Positions 25,586-33,505 of a stretch of 64,000 bases of DNA are shown piece after piece. The stretch lies in the NCBI RefSeq assembly GCF_022179085.1, contig NZ_BPQE01000003.1, forward strand, positions 1-64,000, written 5' to 3'. A program made the translations under genes and the position numbers. How positions within the stretch are numbered: position 1 is the first letter of the stretch; every line of letters starts with the position of its first letter. The notes under the pieces are model-generated. The model searched no databases, was not told where the DNA came from, and was given only the letters and a program-made list of their open reading frames with translations. The DNA is from Methylobacterium aerolatum. GTDB taxonomy: Bacteria > Pseudomonadota > Alphaproteobacteria > Rhizobiales > Beijerinckiaceae.

Positions 25586-26052
25586 TGGGACGGATCCCTC
25601 ACCGCACGGGCGGGTGGGCGGCGCTCCTGTGCGTCGCCCTCCTCGCGGGTCCCGCACAGGCCCAGCAGCGCGCCAAGCCCCCCGCCAGGGAGACGACCAA
25701 GGACACGGCGAAGGAGGCCCCCAAGGAGCAGCCCGCCCCGGCCGACGCCCCCGCCCCCTACGACCGGGATCTGATGCGCATGGCCGAGGTGATCGGCTCC
25801 CTTGCCTTCCTGCGCAATCTCTGCGCGACGGCCGACGCCGCCGAGTGGCCGACGCGCATGAAGGCCCTGATCGAGGCCGAGGGCATCACCCCCAACCGGC
25901 GGGACCGGCTCGCGGGCGCCTACAACCGGGGATACCGGAGCTACGCCCTCACCTACCGGGTCTGCACCCCCGCCGCCCACGAGGCGGCGGCGCGCTTCCT
26001 CACGGAGGGCGAGCGCCTGTCCCACGGCCTGGCCGGGCGGTTCGGCGGGTGA
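25585..26052 (+). CDS. TIGR02301-family secreted protein
   Basis: 155 aa from the ATG at 25585, overlapping the Nudix stop (TGATG). Signal peptide to A-Q-A-Q (residue about 28), then a Lys/Ala/Pro-rich linker, then the conserved part: L-A-F-L-R-N-L-C, A-F/Y-N-R-G-Y-R-S-Y, and T-Y-R-V-C-T. This pattern fits the alphaproteobacterial TIGR02301 family, whose function is unknown. Two cysteines probably pair in the periplasm. Confidence 0.75.
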   Translation: MGRIPHRTGGWAALLCVALLAGPAQAQQRAKPPARETTKDTAKEAPKEQPAPADAPAPYDRDLMRMAEVIGSLAFLRNLCATADAAEWPTRMKALIEAEGITPNRRDRLAGAYNRGYRSYALTYRVCTPAAHEAAARFLTEGERLSHGLAGRFGG

Positions 26053-26218
26053 GGTGATGCGCCCGGGCCACAGGGCGATGCGATCCGGCCGATGGCCGGC
26101 ATTCGATCGACCGCGTTAACCGATCTGCAATTACCGGCTAGGCGTCCCGCATTGAGCCGCCTATCATCCATCCTGTCCGCCGTTCTGTTTCAGAGCGGCG
26201 CAATGGAAGTGTCGGACC

Positions 26219-26473
26219 ATGCAGACCATCTCCCACACCGCCCCCCTCGAGGCCGATGTCGAGGAGAAGCGTGCCGCTTTGAGCTATGTCTCCGAAGCGT
26301 TCGCGGAAGGCTGCCTCGATGGTCTCGACGGCGATTGCATGGCCCAGGCCGCCCTGTTCGCGGCCTTCCAGGAACTCGTCATGACCTATGGCGAGGAGGC
26401 GACCGCGCGCTACGCCGAAGGTTTCCCGGAGCGCATCCGCGGCGGCGCCTTCACCACCACCTTGCAGCATTGA
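26219..26473 (+). CDS. Small acidic hypothetical protein
   Basis: 84 aa, no signal. It contains an A-A-L-S-Y-V-S-E-A-F-A-E-G and a C-L-D-G-L-D-G-D-C-M segment, and reads as helical. A perfect terminator hairpin directly after the stop supports it as an independent transcription unit. No family recognised. Confidence 0.65.
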   Translation: MQTISHTAPLEADVEEKRAALSYVSEAFAEGCLDGLDGDCMAQAALFAAFQELVMTYGEEATARYAEGFPERIRGGAFTTTLQH

Positions 26474-26478
26474 GATCC

Positions 26479-26510
26479 GGCGGCCCGCCGGTTGAGGCGG
26501 GCCGCCTTCG
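26479..26510 (+). terminator. Intrinsic terminator
   Basis: An 11-bp perfect stem, GGCGGCCCGCC (26479-26489) with GGCGGGCCGCC (26496-26506), loop GGTTGA, then a weak pyrimidine tail TTCGCCCTT. Confidence 0.65.
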
Positions 26511-26553
26511 CCCTTACCTCCCGGCTGCCACCGCCGTGTGAGGATTGCCCCGA

Positions 26554-27411
26554 ATGCCCATCGCCCTGTTGCCGGACCGCGCCCTCGTCACCGTGACGGG
26601 GCCGGACGCCACGAGCCTCCTGCAGGGCGTGCTGACCTGCAACGTCGAGACCCTGCAACCGGGCGAGGCACGCCTCGGCGCCCTGCTGACCCCGCAGGGC
26701 AAGATCCTGTTCGATTTCCTGATCTCGCGGATCCCGGACGGATTCAGGCTCGATGCGGCGGCCGACAAGGCGGCCGACCTCGCCAAGCGCCTGACCCTCT
26801 ACAAGTTGCGCGCGGCGGTCGAGATCGCCGCCGATCCGACCGTCGCGGTGGCCGCCGCCTGGGACGGGGCGAGCCCGGCCGCCGAGACCGCCACCGTCGC
26901 GGACGCCCGCCATCCCGACCTGGGAGCCCGCCTCTACGCCGCCGAGGGCGCCTTCTCCGCCGACGCCTCGGAGGAGGGTTACCACGCCCACCGCCTCCGC
27001 CTCGGCGTGCCGGAGGGCGGGCGGGACTTCGCCTACGGCGACGCCTTCCCCCACGAGGCGCTGATGGATCAACTGGGCGGGGTCGATTTCCGCAAGGGCT
27101 GCTATGTCGGCCAGGAGGTCGTCTCGCGGATGCAGCACCGGGGCACGGCCCGCACCCGGTTGCTGGTGGCGGAGTATCCCGGGGGGGCTTCCCCCGCCCC
27201 CGGCACGGAGGTCCAGGCCGGGCAGAAGGTGCTCGGCATCACGGCCGGCGCGGCCGGAACCCATGGCCTCGTCATGCTGCGGCTCGACCGGCTCGGCGAC
27301 GCCCTGGCGGCGGGCGAGAGCCTGCGGGCGGGCGGCCAGGCGCTGGCCGTCGGCCGCCCGGCCTACGCCACCTTCGCCATGCCGGATGCCGGAAGCGGGA
27401 CCTCCGCCTGA
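26554..27411 (+). CDS. ygfZ: YgfZ/GcvT-like folate-binding protein
   Basis: 285 aa from the ATG at 26554. It is related to glycine-cleavage T protein and supports assembly or repair of certain iron-sulfur enzymes with a folate cofactor. The hallmark K-G-C-Y-V-G-Q-E motif is present (about residues 185-192), with R-A-L-V-T-V-T-G-P-D-A near the start. Followed after 2 bases by tag. Confidence 0.92.
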   Translation: MPIALLPDRALVTVTGPDATSLLQGVLTCNVETLQPGEARLGALLTPQGKILFDFLISRIPDGFRLDAAADKAADLAKRLTLYKLRAAVEIAADPTVAVAAAWDGASPAAETATVADARHPDLGARLYAAEGAFSADASEEGYHAHRLRLGVPEGGRDFAYGDAFPHEALMDQLGGVDFRKGCYVGQEVVSRMQHRGTARTRLLVAEYPGGASPAPGTEVQAGQKVLGITAGAAGTHGLVMLRLDRLGDALAAGESLRAGGQALAVGRPAYATFAMPDAGSGTSA

Positions 27412-27413
27412 CC

Positions 27414-28034
27414 ATGGACACGCCGCTGCCCGAGGGGCTGATCCTCCACCCCGACGGGTGCCCGCGCTGCTGGTGGGCCGGGCAGGACCCGCTCTACGTC
27501 GCCTATCACGACACCGAATGGGGCGTGCCGGAGCACGACAGCCGCGCCCTCTACGAGAAGCTGATCCTCGACGGGTTCCAGGCGGGCCTCTCGTGGATCA
27601 CCATTTTGAAGCGCCGGGAGGGATTCCGCGCCGCCTTCGACGGATTCCGGCCGGAGGTCATCGCCCGCTACACGGAGGAGGACGTGGCCCGGCTGATGGC
27701 CGACACGCGCATCATCCGCAACCGGGCGAAAATCGTCGGGACCATCGCCGGGGCCAAGGCGTGGCTGCGGATCGAGGAGAGCGGCCCCGGCTTCTCGCGC
27801 TTCCTGTGGGAGTTCTGCGAGGGTCGGCCGATCCAGGGCCATGCCCGCAGCCGCGCCGAGATCCTCACCGAGACGGAGGTCTCGAAGCGGATGGGCAAGG
27901 CGTTGAAGGCGGAAGGGTTCTCCTTCTGCGGGCCGACGATCATCCACGCCTTCATGCAGGCGGTGGGGATGGTGAACGACCACCTCGTCGGCTGCCACCG
28001 GCACGGGCCCTGCGCGGCCCTGGCCGAGGCATGA
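27414..28034 (+). CDS. tag: DNA-3-methyladenine glycosylase I
   Basis: 206 aa. Excises 3-methyladenine from DNA in base-excision repair. Signatures: C-P-R-C-W-W near the start (zinc Cys), Y-H-D-T-E-W-G-V-P, L-I-L-D-G-F-Q-A-G-L-S-W-I-T-I-L-K-R-R, and the C-terminal H-L-V-G-C-H-R-H that supplies the remaining zinc ligands. The stop overlaps the HD gene start. Confidence 0.95.
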   Translation: MDTPLPEGLILHPDGCPRCWWAGQDPLYVAYHDTEWGVPEHDSRALYEKLILDGFQAGLSWITILKRREGFRAAFDGFRPEVIARYTEEDVARLMADTRIIRNRAKIVGTIAGAKAWLRIEESGPGFSRFLWEFCEGRPIQGHARSRAEILTETEVSKRMGKALKAEGFSFCGPTIIHAFMQAVGMVNDHLVGCHRHGPCAALAEA

Positions 28035-28648
28035 GTGTGAGCCGGACGGCCGAGAGCCCCCGCGCGTGGCAACGGATGCTCTCCGGGCGCCGCCTCGACC
28101 TCCTCGACCCCTCCTCCCTCGACATCGAGATCGGCGACATCGCCCACGGCCTCGCCCGGGTCGCCCGCTGGAACGGGCAGACGGCGGGACCGCATGTCTT
28201 CTCGGTGGCCCAGCACAGCCTGCTGGTGGAGGGAATCGGCCGCCACTGCCATCCGGACGCCACCCCGGCCGAGGGTCTCGAATTCCTGCTCCACGATGCG
28301 CCGGAATACGTCGTCGGTGACATCATCTCGCCCCTCAAGGCGGCGATCGGCGACGCCTACAAGGGTGTCGAGCGGCGCCTGCTGGCCGCCGTGCGCCAGC
28401 GCTTCGGCCTTCCGGCTCCGTCGCCCGCCCTCGCCCGCCGGGTGAAGCGGGCGGACCGGATCGCCGCCCATTGGGAGGCCGTGCGGCTCGCGGGCTTCTC
28501 CGCCGGGGAAGCCGCCCGCTATTTCGGCCCGGCCGTCACCCTGCCGGACCCGGTGCTGGCCCTCGCCGACCCCTGGCCGACGGGTGACGCGCAACGTCGC
28601 TTCCTCGCCCGGTTCGAGGAGCTGAACGAGGGGTCCCGCAGGACATAG
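28031..28648 (+). CDS. HD-domain hydrolase (YfbR-like)
   Basis: 205 aa, ATGA overlap with tag. Metal-binding HD motifs: F-S-V-A-Q-H-S first His, L-L-H-D-A-P-E-Y His-Asp pair, and a later K-R-A-D Asp. The layout resembles YfbR 5'-nucleotidases that hydrolyse deoxynucleoside monophosphates. A nucleotide-pool role beside a DNA-repair gene is plausible but inferred. Confidence 0.85.
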   Translation: MSVSRTAESPRAWQRMLSGRRLDLLDPSSLDIEIGDIAHGLARVARWNGQTAGPHVFSVAQHSLLVEGIGRHCHPDATPAEGLEFLLHDAPEYVVGDIISPLKAAIGDAYKGVERRLLAAVRQRFGLPAPSPALARRVKRADRIAAHWEAVRLAGFSAGEAARYFGPAVTLPDPVLALADPWPTGDAQRRFLARFEELNEGSRRT

Positions 28649-28686
28649 AGCGTCTTCCGGGACTTTCAGATCGCCTCCGCCGCCAC

Positions 28687-28718
28687 GTCCTCGCGAGCGA
28701 CAGCGACCCAATCCAGGG
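28687..28718. repeat. Single arm of family 1 REP-like repeat
   Basis: CCTCGCGAGCGACAGCGACC followed by CAATCCAGGG matches the left arm of the 22931 element, but no right arm follows. A degenerate half-copy. Confidence 0.6.
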
Positions 28719-28825
28719 CAGCGGGACTTCTCCGAACGGCGCGCCGGATGGCTGCGCCGGGGGCGTCGCCCGAAGGCACCCGCGCCGACCCCGCCGGAGG
28801 ATCCGGTCCTCCGGGATCCCCGACC

Positions 28826-29215
28826 TTACGGGGCCTTGCCGAGTTGGGACTTCGCCCGCTCCACGGCAGCCTCGCAGCCCTTCGCGTCGCCCTTGGCGTC
28901 GGCGGTCTTGGCCTCTTCGAGGGCCACCTTGGCCTGCTGGGCGGCGTCGGCCCCCTTGCCGGCTTCGGCGGACTTCTCCGGCGGCGCCTGGGGCGCTTCG
29001 TTCGCCCGGGCTCCTTCGGTACCGGTCACGCCCTCGCCGCCGCGCTTGGCCGCCGTGCCCTGGCCGCTGGTGTTCGCGGCGATGGCGTCATGCGTCTCGG
29101 CCTTCACCTTGCCCGACAGGGCCTGGATCTGCTCGGAGCAGGGGGAGGCGAGCGTCGGCGTGGCGAGGCTCGCCACGAGGCAGAGACCGGCCAGCACGGG
29201 GGCAAACTGTTTCAT
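28826..29215 (-). CDS. Small exported Ala-rich protein
   Basis: 129 aa from the ATG at 29215, chosen because it opens a clear signal peptide (M-K-Q-F-A-P-V-L-A-G-L-C-L, cut near T-L-A-S). The mature chain has C-S-E-Q-I-Q-A-L at its start, a Gly/Glu-rich middle, and a helical Ala/Lys-rich end with a lone Cys (K-G-C-E-A-A-V-E-R). The two cysteines may form a disulfide. No named family. Confidence 0.7.
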   Translation of the reverse strand: MKQFAPVLAGLCLVASLATPTLASPCSEQIQALSGKVKAETHDAIAANTSGQGTAAKRGGEGVTGTEGARANEAPQAPPEKSAEAGKGADAAQQAKVALEEAKTADAKGDAKGCEAAVERAKSQLGKAP

Positions 29216-29406
29216 CGATCCTCGGTCCGCGACCGGCGGGCTCATCGGGGCCCGCCTCACGTCCTTAACCGCGGGCGGCGCAGGCGGTTCTGCGGACCGG
29301 CGTGAATTGCGATGGTTCGAACCACCCGCCCGGAACGGCAACGGGGAGGCACGCCCTCACAAGCGTCCCTCCCCGCCGTTCGTTTAGCCCAGGTGCGGGG
29401 CCGTGG

Positions 29407-31773
29407 TCAGGCGCCGGCGGCCTGATCGCGGATCGGCAACTGCCGGATGCGGCGGCCGGTGGCGGCGAAGACCGCGTTGGCGATGGCCGGCGCCACAGGC
29501 GGGACGCCCGGCTCGCCGACGCCGCCGAGCGGTCCGTCGAAGGTCCCCGTCGGCACGAGGTGGACGCGAACGACCTTCGGGGCAGCGTCGATCCGGATGA
29601 TCTCGTAGCCGTCGAAGTTGTTCTGCTGGGCGCGGCCCTGCTTGAAGGTGATCTCGGAGGTGAGGGCGAGCCCCATCCCCATGACCACCGCGCCCTCCAT
29701 CTGCGAGCGGATGCGCTCCGGGTTGACCTGCGGGCCGCAATCGACGGCGATGTCGATGGCCTGCACCTTCACCTGGCCCTTCTCGTCGACCTCCACCTCG
29801 GCCGCGACCGCCGTGTAGGTGACGAAGCTGTAGTGCCCGGCGATGCCGAGCCCCCGGCCCTTCTCCAGCTTGCGGCCCCAGCCGGCGCCTTTGGCGGCGG
29901 CCTCGATCACGCCGCGCAGGCGGCCGGTGTCGATCGGGTAGCGGGCGGGATCCTCGCCGTAGTTCCACACGTCGCCGATGGAAGCCGGGTCGATCTTCCG
30001 GGCGGGGCCGATGAGATCGAGCAGGTAGTCCTTCGGATCCCGCCCCGCCTCGTGGGCCAGCTCCGAGACGAAGGACTGGATCGCGAAGGCGTGCGGGATG
30101 TTCGAGACCGAGCGGAACCAGCCGATCCGCACATGGGCGGCGGCCTCCGGGTTCTCCAGCCGCATGTTGGGAATCGCGAACGGGGTGTTCACGAGGCCCA
30201 TGCCGAGCTCGAAGGGCAGCTCGTGCTTCGGATCGGGCGCGAAGATCGAGCCGATGGTGGGCGCGCAGGAGCGGTGGAGCCACGCCACCGGCATGCCCTT
30301 GTCGTCGAGCCCCGCCTCGATCCGCTCGGCGGAGATGGTGTGGTAGTAGCCGTGGTGGATGTCGTCCTCGCGGGTCCAGGACAGCTTGACCGGTGCGCCG
30401 CCGACCTCGCGGCTGCACAAGGCCGCCTCGACGATGTAGTCGGGCTTCGACTTGCGCCCGAAGCCGCCGCCGAGCAGCGTGACGTTCACCGTCACCTTGT
30501 CGTCGGGCAGGTTGAGGGCCTTCATCAGCCGGTCGTTGGCCGCCTGCGGACCCTGGGTCGAGGCCCAGGCTTCACAGACGCCGTCCTTCACCCGCACCAC
30601 CGCCGCCGGGGGCTCCATCGGCGCCTGGACGAGGTGGGGGACGAAGTACTCGGCCACGAGCTTCTTCTTGGCCTTGGCCAGCGCACCATCGACGTCGCCC
30701 TGCGTGCGCACGACCTTGCCGGGCTTGCGCGCCGTCTCCTCCAGCTCTTTGCGGAACACGTCGGTGTCGTAGGAGGCGTTCGGGCCGTCGTCCCAGGTGA
30801 TCTTGAGGGCGTCGCGGGCCTTGAAGGCCGCCCAGGTGTTCTTGGCCACCACGGCGACGCCGCCGAGCGGCATGAACTCGGAGGGGATCGGGGCGCCGTC
30901 GATCTTGAAGATCTTCACGACGCCTGAGACCTTCTTGGCCTCGGAATCGTCGAAGGACTTCACCGTGCCGCCGTAGACCGGCGGACGGGCGATGGCCGCG
31001 TAGAGCATCCCGTCGAGCTTGGTGTCGGCGCCGTAGACCGCCTTGCCCGTGGTGATGTCGCGGTTGTCGATCAGCCCGATCTTGCCGGTGCCGATGTAGC
31101 GGAAGTCCTTCGGGTCCTTGAGCTTGACCTCGGTCGGCACGGCGAGCTTGCCCGCCGCCTCGGCCACGGCGCCGTAGTCGAGCGTCCTGCCGGACTTGGC
31201 GTGGGTCAGCGTGTGGTTCCGGGCCGTCACCTCGGAGGCGGGCACGCCCCACTGCTTCGCGGCCGCCTCGACCAGCATCGCGCGCATCGCCGCGCCGGCG
31301 TGGCGGAAGTGCTGGAAGAAGTGGCGGAGCGAGCGCGAGCCGTCCGTGTCCTGGTTGCCGAAGCGGTTCTCGTCCCCGTAGGCCTGGACGACCTTCACCT
31401 TCGGCCAATCGGCCTCGAGCTCGTCCGCGACGGTGAGCGCGATGGAGGTGCGCACGCCCTGGCCCATCTCGGAGCGGTGGTTCGTCACCGTCACGGCGCC
31501 GTCCGGGGCGATCGCGATGAAGATCTTCGGATCGTCGCGCCAGCCGTGCGGCATGCCGTCGGCGCCGTACTTGTGCTCCTTCTGCTCCTGCGTCTGGGTC
31601 TCGTCGGCCTTGGCCGGGGAGCGCAGCGACAGGGCGAGCACCAGCGCGCCCGCGCCGCCGAGGATACCCCGGCGGCTGACGTTGGCGAGCGCCGGGCGGG
31701 TGGCGGGCTCGGCGGAGGCTGTCCCGGCCTCGGCGGCGGCCTGCTTGGCCATCAGTGCAAGATCGTGAATCAC
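29407..31773 (-). CDS. Molybdenum hydroxylase large subunit (IorB-like)
   Basis: 788 aa, GTG start overlapping the small-subunit stop. It resembles isoquinoline 1-oxidoreductase beta/aldehyde dehydrogenase subunits that carry molybdopterin-cytosine dinucleotide. An N-terminal [10 protein letters not shown] block with a hydrophobic stretch is a Tat-type export signal, so the enzyme should act in the periplasm. The pterin and active-site blocks are visible: [16 protein letters not shown], and near the end G-V-G-E-P-G-V-P-P with the catalytic Glu. The likely electron acceptor is a cytochrome, which is not encoded next to it. Confidence 0.88.
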   Translation of the reverse strand: MIHDLALMAKQAAAEAGTASAEPATRPALANVSRRGILGGAGALVLALSLRSPAKADETQTQEQKEHKYGADGMPHGWRDDPKIFIAIAPDGAVTVTNHRSEMGQGVRTSIALTVADELEADWPKVKVVQAYGDENRFGNQDTDGSRSLRHFFQHFRHAGAAMRAMLVEAAAKQWGVPASEVTARNHTLTHAKSGRTLDYGAVAEAAGKLAVPTEVKLKDPKDFRYIGTGKIGLIDNRDITTGKAVYGADTKLDGMLYAAIARPPVYGGTVKSFDDSEAKKVSGVVKIFKIDGAPIPSEFMPLGGVAVVAKNTWAAFKARDALKITWDDGPNASYDTDVFRKELEETARKPGKVVRTQGDVDGALAKAKKKLVAEYFVPHLVQAPMEPPAAVVRVKDGVCEAWASTQGPQAANDRLMKALNLPDDKVTVNVTLLGGGFGRKSKPDYIVEAALCSREVGGAPVKLSWTREDDIHHGYYHTISAERIEAGLDDKGMPVAWLHRSCAPTIGSIFAPDPKHELPFELGMGLVNTPFAIPNMRLENPEAAAHVRIGWFRSVSNIPHAFAIQSFVSELAHEAGRDPKDYLLDLIGPARKIDPASIGDVWNYGEDPARYPIDTGRLRGVIEAAAKGAGWGRKLEKGRGLGIAGHYSFVTYTAVAAEVEVDEKGQVKVQAIDIAVDCGPQVNPERIRSQMEGAVVMGMGLALTSEITFKQGRAQQNNFDGYEIIRIDAAPKVVRVHLVPTGTFDGPLGGVGEPGVPPVAPAIANAVFAATGRRIRQLPIRDQAAGA

Positions 31774-32246
31774 AGGCGCTCTCCCTTGGGGGCGGCGGTC
31801 TGGCCGGCGGCCTGGTGGATGGCGGCGCGGATGCGCGGGTAGGTGCCGCAGCGGCAGAGGTTGCCGCTCATGACCTCATCGATCTGCGCGTCGGTGGGCT
31901 TGGGCGTATCCTTGAGCAGCGAGGCCGCCTGCATGATCTGGCCGCCCTGGCAGTAGCCGCATTGCGCCACGTTCTGATCGCGCCACGCCACCTGGACCGG
32001 GTGGTTGCCGTCCGGCGACAGGCCCTCGATCGTGACGACTTCCTTGCCCTCGGCCTCCGAGACCGGGGTGACACAGGAGCGCACGGCGGTGCCGCCGAGA
32101 TGGATGGTGCAGGCGCCGCACAAGGCCGCGCCGCAGCCGAACTTCGAGCCGGTGAGGCCGACTTCATCCCGGAGATACCACAGCAGCGGCATGTCGGGAT
32201 CCCCGTCGAAGCTGCGGGCAGCCCCGTTCACGGTGAGCTTGATCAT
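31770..32246 (-). CDS. Molybdenum hydroxylase 2Fe-2S subunit (IorA-like)
   Basis: 158 aa from the ATG at 32246. Two [2Fe-2S] clusters: the plant-ferredoxin type near [10 protein letters not shown], and the C-terminal type with C-G-Y-C-Q-G-G and C-R-C-G-T-Y. It passes electrons from the molybdenum subunit. It lacks its own signal and would be exported bound to the Tat-bearing partner. GTGA overlap with the large subunit. Confidence 0.93.
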   Translation of the reverse strand: MIKLTVNGAARSFDGDPDMPLLWYLRDEVGLTGSKFGCGAALCGACTIHLGGTAVRSCVTPVSEAEGKEVVTIEGLSPDGNHPVQVAWRDQNVAQCGYCQGGQIMQAASLLKDTPKPTDAQIDEVMSGNLCRCGTYPRIRAAIHQAAGQTAAPKGERL

Positions 32247-32731
32247 CGATGTCCCTCGCTTGGACGACCGCGCGATGGGCGGTCCGAAGGGGCGGCGGCC
32301 GGAGGCGCGCCGTCCTGAAGGCGGGAATGCAGCGACTGCATTCAATTGGAACGGGTTTAAAGAGCCCGCCTATCGGCCGCAATGCACGGCGACCATCCAT
32401 GTGCGCTGGCGCACCTAGCTTGGCCTCAATTGCGTGCCCGCGGCACCGCAATCCAAGGCGGCAAGACGTGTCTACCCTGCCATCGCTTCATGTAACATTT
32501 TTCATTGAACCTATTTCGACAAGTATATTACTTGCCGAGATAGGTGTATGCAATTCTATTTTTGATATTCTATGTCATAACTGATCGGTTTTGCTAAAAA
32601 TATCAGCCGTCGAATATTTTATCGTATCCGACCAGGAGGTCACGGGCGTTTTTTGGGACGGGGAAGCCATAGCCCTCTCCCTGCCCTTTCCAAAATAGAA
32701 TACTACTTTTGTGTTAGGCACTGGCGTAAAT
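32247..32731. other. Intergenic region at the edge of an AT-rich islet
   Basis: 485 bases with no gene I can support. The first 230 keep the high GC of the neighbours and should hold the promoter of the molybdenum hydroxylase genes. From about 32480 on, the base composition changes abruptly to AT-rich. Confidence 0.5.
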
Positions 32732-32938
32732 TTATATTCCTATCTTCATAAGCGCGGAGTGCAAGGCTTGGACCAAATCTACCCCTGCACTAAAGCTTCT
32801 TCTTTCGCGGCCAGGCCATTCAATAATGTATTCGCAGATGTGCATGCCATCTGCGAACCTGGGAGCATAGATGCTGATGGGTACCTGCTTCGCCCCATCG
32901 GGCATTTGAGCTGTAAGAATTCTCTCTGCAATGATCAT
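32732..32938 (-). CDS. DUF6968-like small protein, probably truncated
   Basis: 68 aa from the ATG at 32938, which has a GAGG ribosome-binding site 7 bases before it; the frame also opens further upstream. M-I-I-A-E-R-I-L-T, C-E-Y-I-I-E-W-P-G and F-S-A-G-V-D-L-V-Q-A-L-H-S-A-L look like the small family I know as DUF6968. The chain stops at K-I-G-I, and after the TAA the same frame reads I-Y-A-S-A then another stop. Relatives, as I remember them, continue through G-T-E-I-Y-x-S at this point, so the TAA may be a nonsense change. AT-rich codons unlike the flanking genes suggest transfer. Confidence 0.5.
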   Translation of the reverse strand: MIIAERILTAQMPDGAKQVPISIYAPRFADGMHICEYIIEWPGRERRSFSAGVDLVQALHSALMKIGI

Positions 32939-33081
32939 GACGAACCTCAAAAGTTGAGCGGAGGAATAGGATGCCCTCTTTTCGCAGGCGGCCCGTCTAA
33001 CATATGCTTGTGTATAGCGACCAGATTTTCCAGTAAATCTACAAACGATTAGGTCTCGTTGGTGCATTTCATCGCATTCAT

Positions 33082-33150
33082 CCCGCATCAGCGACGTTTT
33101 TTGACCCGCATCAGAGACGTTTTTTGACCCGCATCAGAGACGTTTTTTGA
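33082..33150. repeat. Three 23-bp tandem repeats
   Basis: Three direct copies of a 23-bp unit at 33082-33104, 33105-33127 and 33128-33150; the core is CGCATCAGAGACGTTTTTTG, with one C/A difference in the first copy. The 3' end of the minus-strand gene at 33111-33416 runs into the repeats, so its last residues are repeat-encoded. No spacers, so not a CRISPR array. Confidence 0.85.
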
Positions 33151-33416
33151 ATTGACTCGTTGAGCTGCATGTAAAATCTCGAATGAGAATCGGTTGATTG
33201 CCCATCCCTGGTCCAGCGTCCTCCACCTGTTTGTCTTGCTGGTATACGGGGTTGATTCGGATTGTATTCTTTCAACAGCAAAGATCGTCGCATTTGGGCG
33301 ACGTGGTTTTGCATTTTGTCGAGTTCCAGCCGTGTGAACGCTATAGCTAAATCAATTTTCCGTTTTGTTCGCATGGCCACGTCCGTGGACATACCTTCAT
33401 ATACGATTAAATTCAA
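33111..33416 (-). CDS. Hypothetical protein with N-P-N-Q-P-R motif, likely truncated
   Basis: 101 aa. The N-terminal 50 residues are helical and charged (R-T-K-R-K-I-D-L-A-I-A-F-T-R-L-E-L). Then comes Y-N-P-N-Q-P-R-I-P-A-R-Q-T-G-G-G-R-W-T, a short module I associate with alphaproteobacterial proteins bearing C-terminal toxin-like or unknown domains. Here the chain ends about 30 residues later within tandem repeats, so any C-terminal domain is missing. Low GC. A possible remnant; real expression is uncertain. Confidence 0.45.
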   Translation of the reverse strand: MNLIVYEGMSTDVAMRTKRKIDLAIAFTRLELDKMQNHVAQMRRSLLLKEYNPNQPRIPARQTGGGRWTRDGQSTDSHSRFYMQLNESIQKTSLMRVKKRL

Positions 33417-33505
33417 AATTTAAAGGAAAAAATGACCAATGTGAGCTCGCGGTTCAAGGCCGCTGTCGCTTCGCATCGTTGGAGCAAAACCCTTCGTGCT
33501 CCGCC

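Noticed and set aside
22934-25657. A 907-codon minus-strand open frame
   Set aside because: It lies opposite the SDR, propeller-like and Nudix genes, which have clear motifs; the minus frame is Arg/Gly/Pro-rich with no domain, typical of high-GC shadows.
33082-33150. Possible CRISPR array
   Set aside because: The three units are directly adjacent with no spacers, and no cas genes are present.
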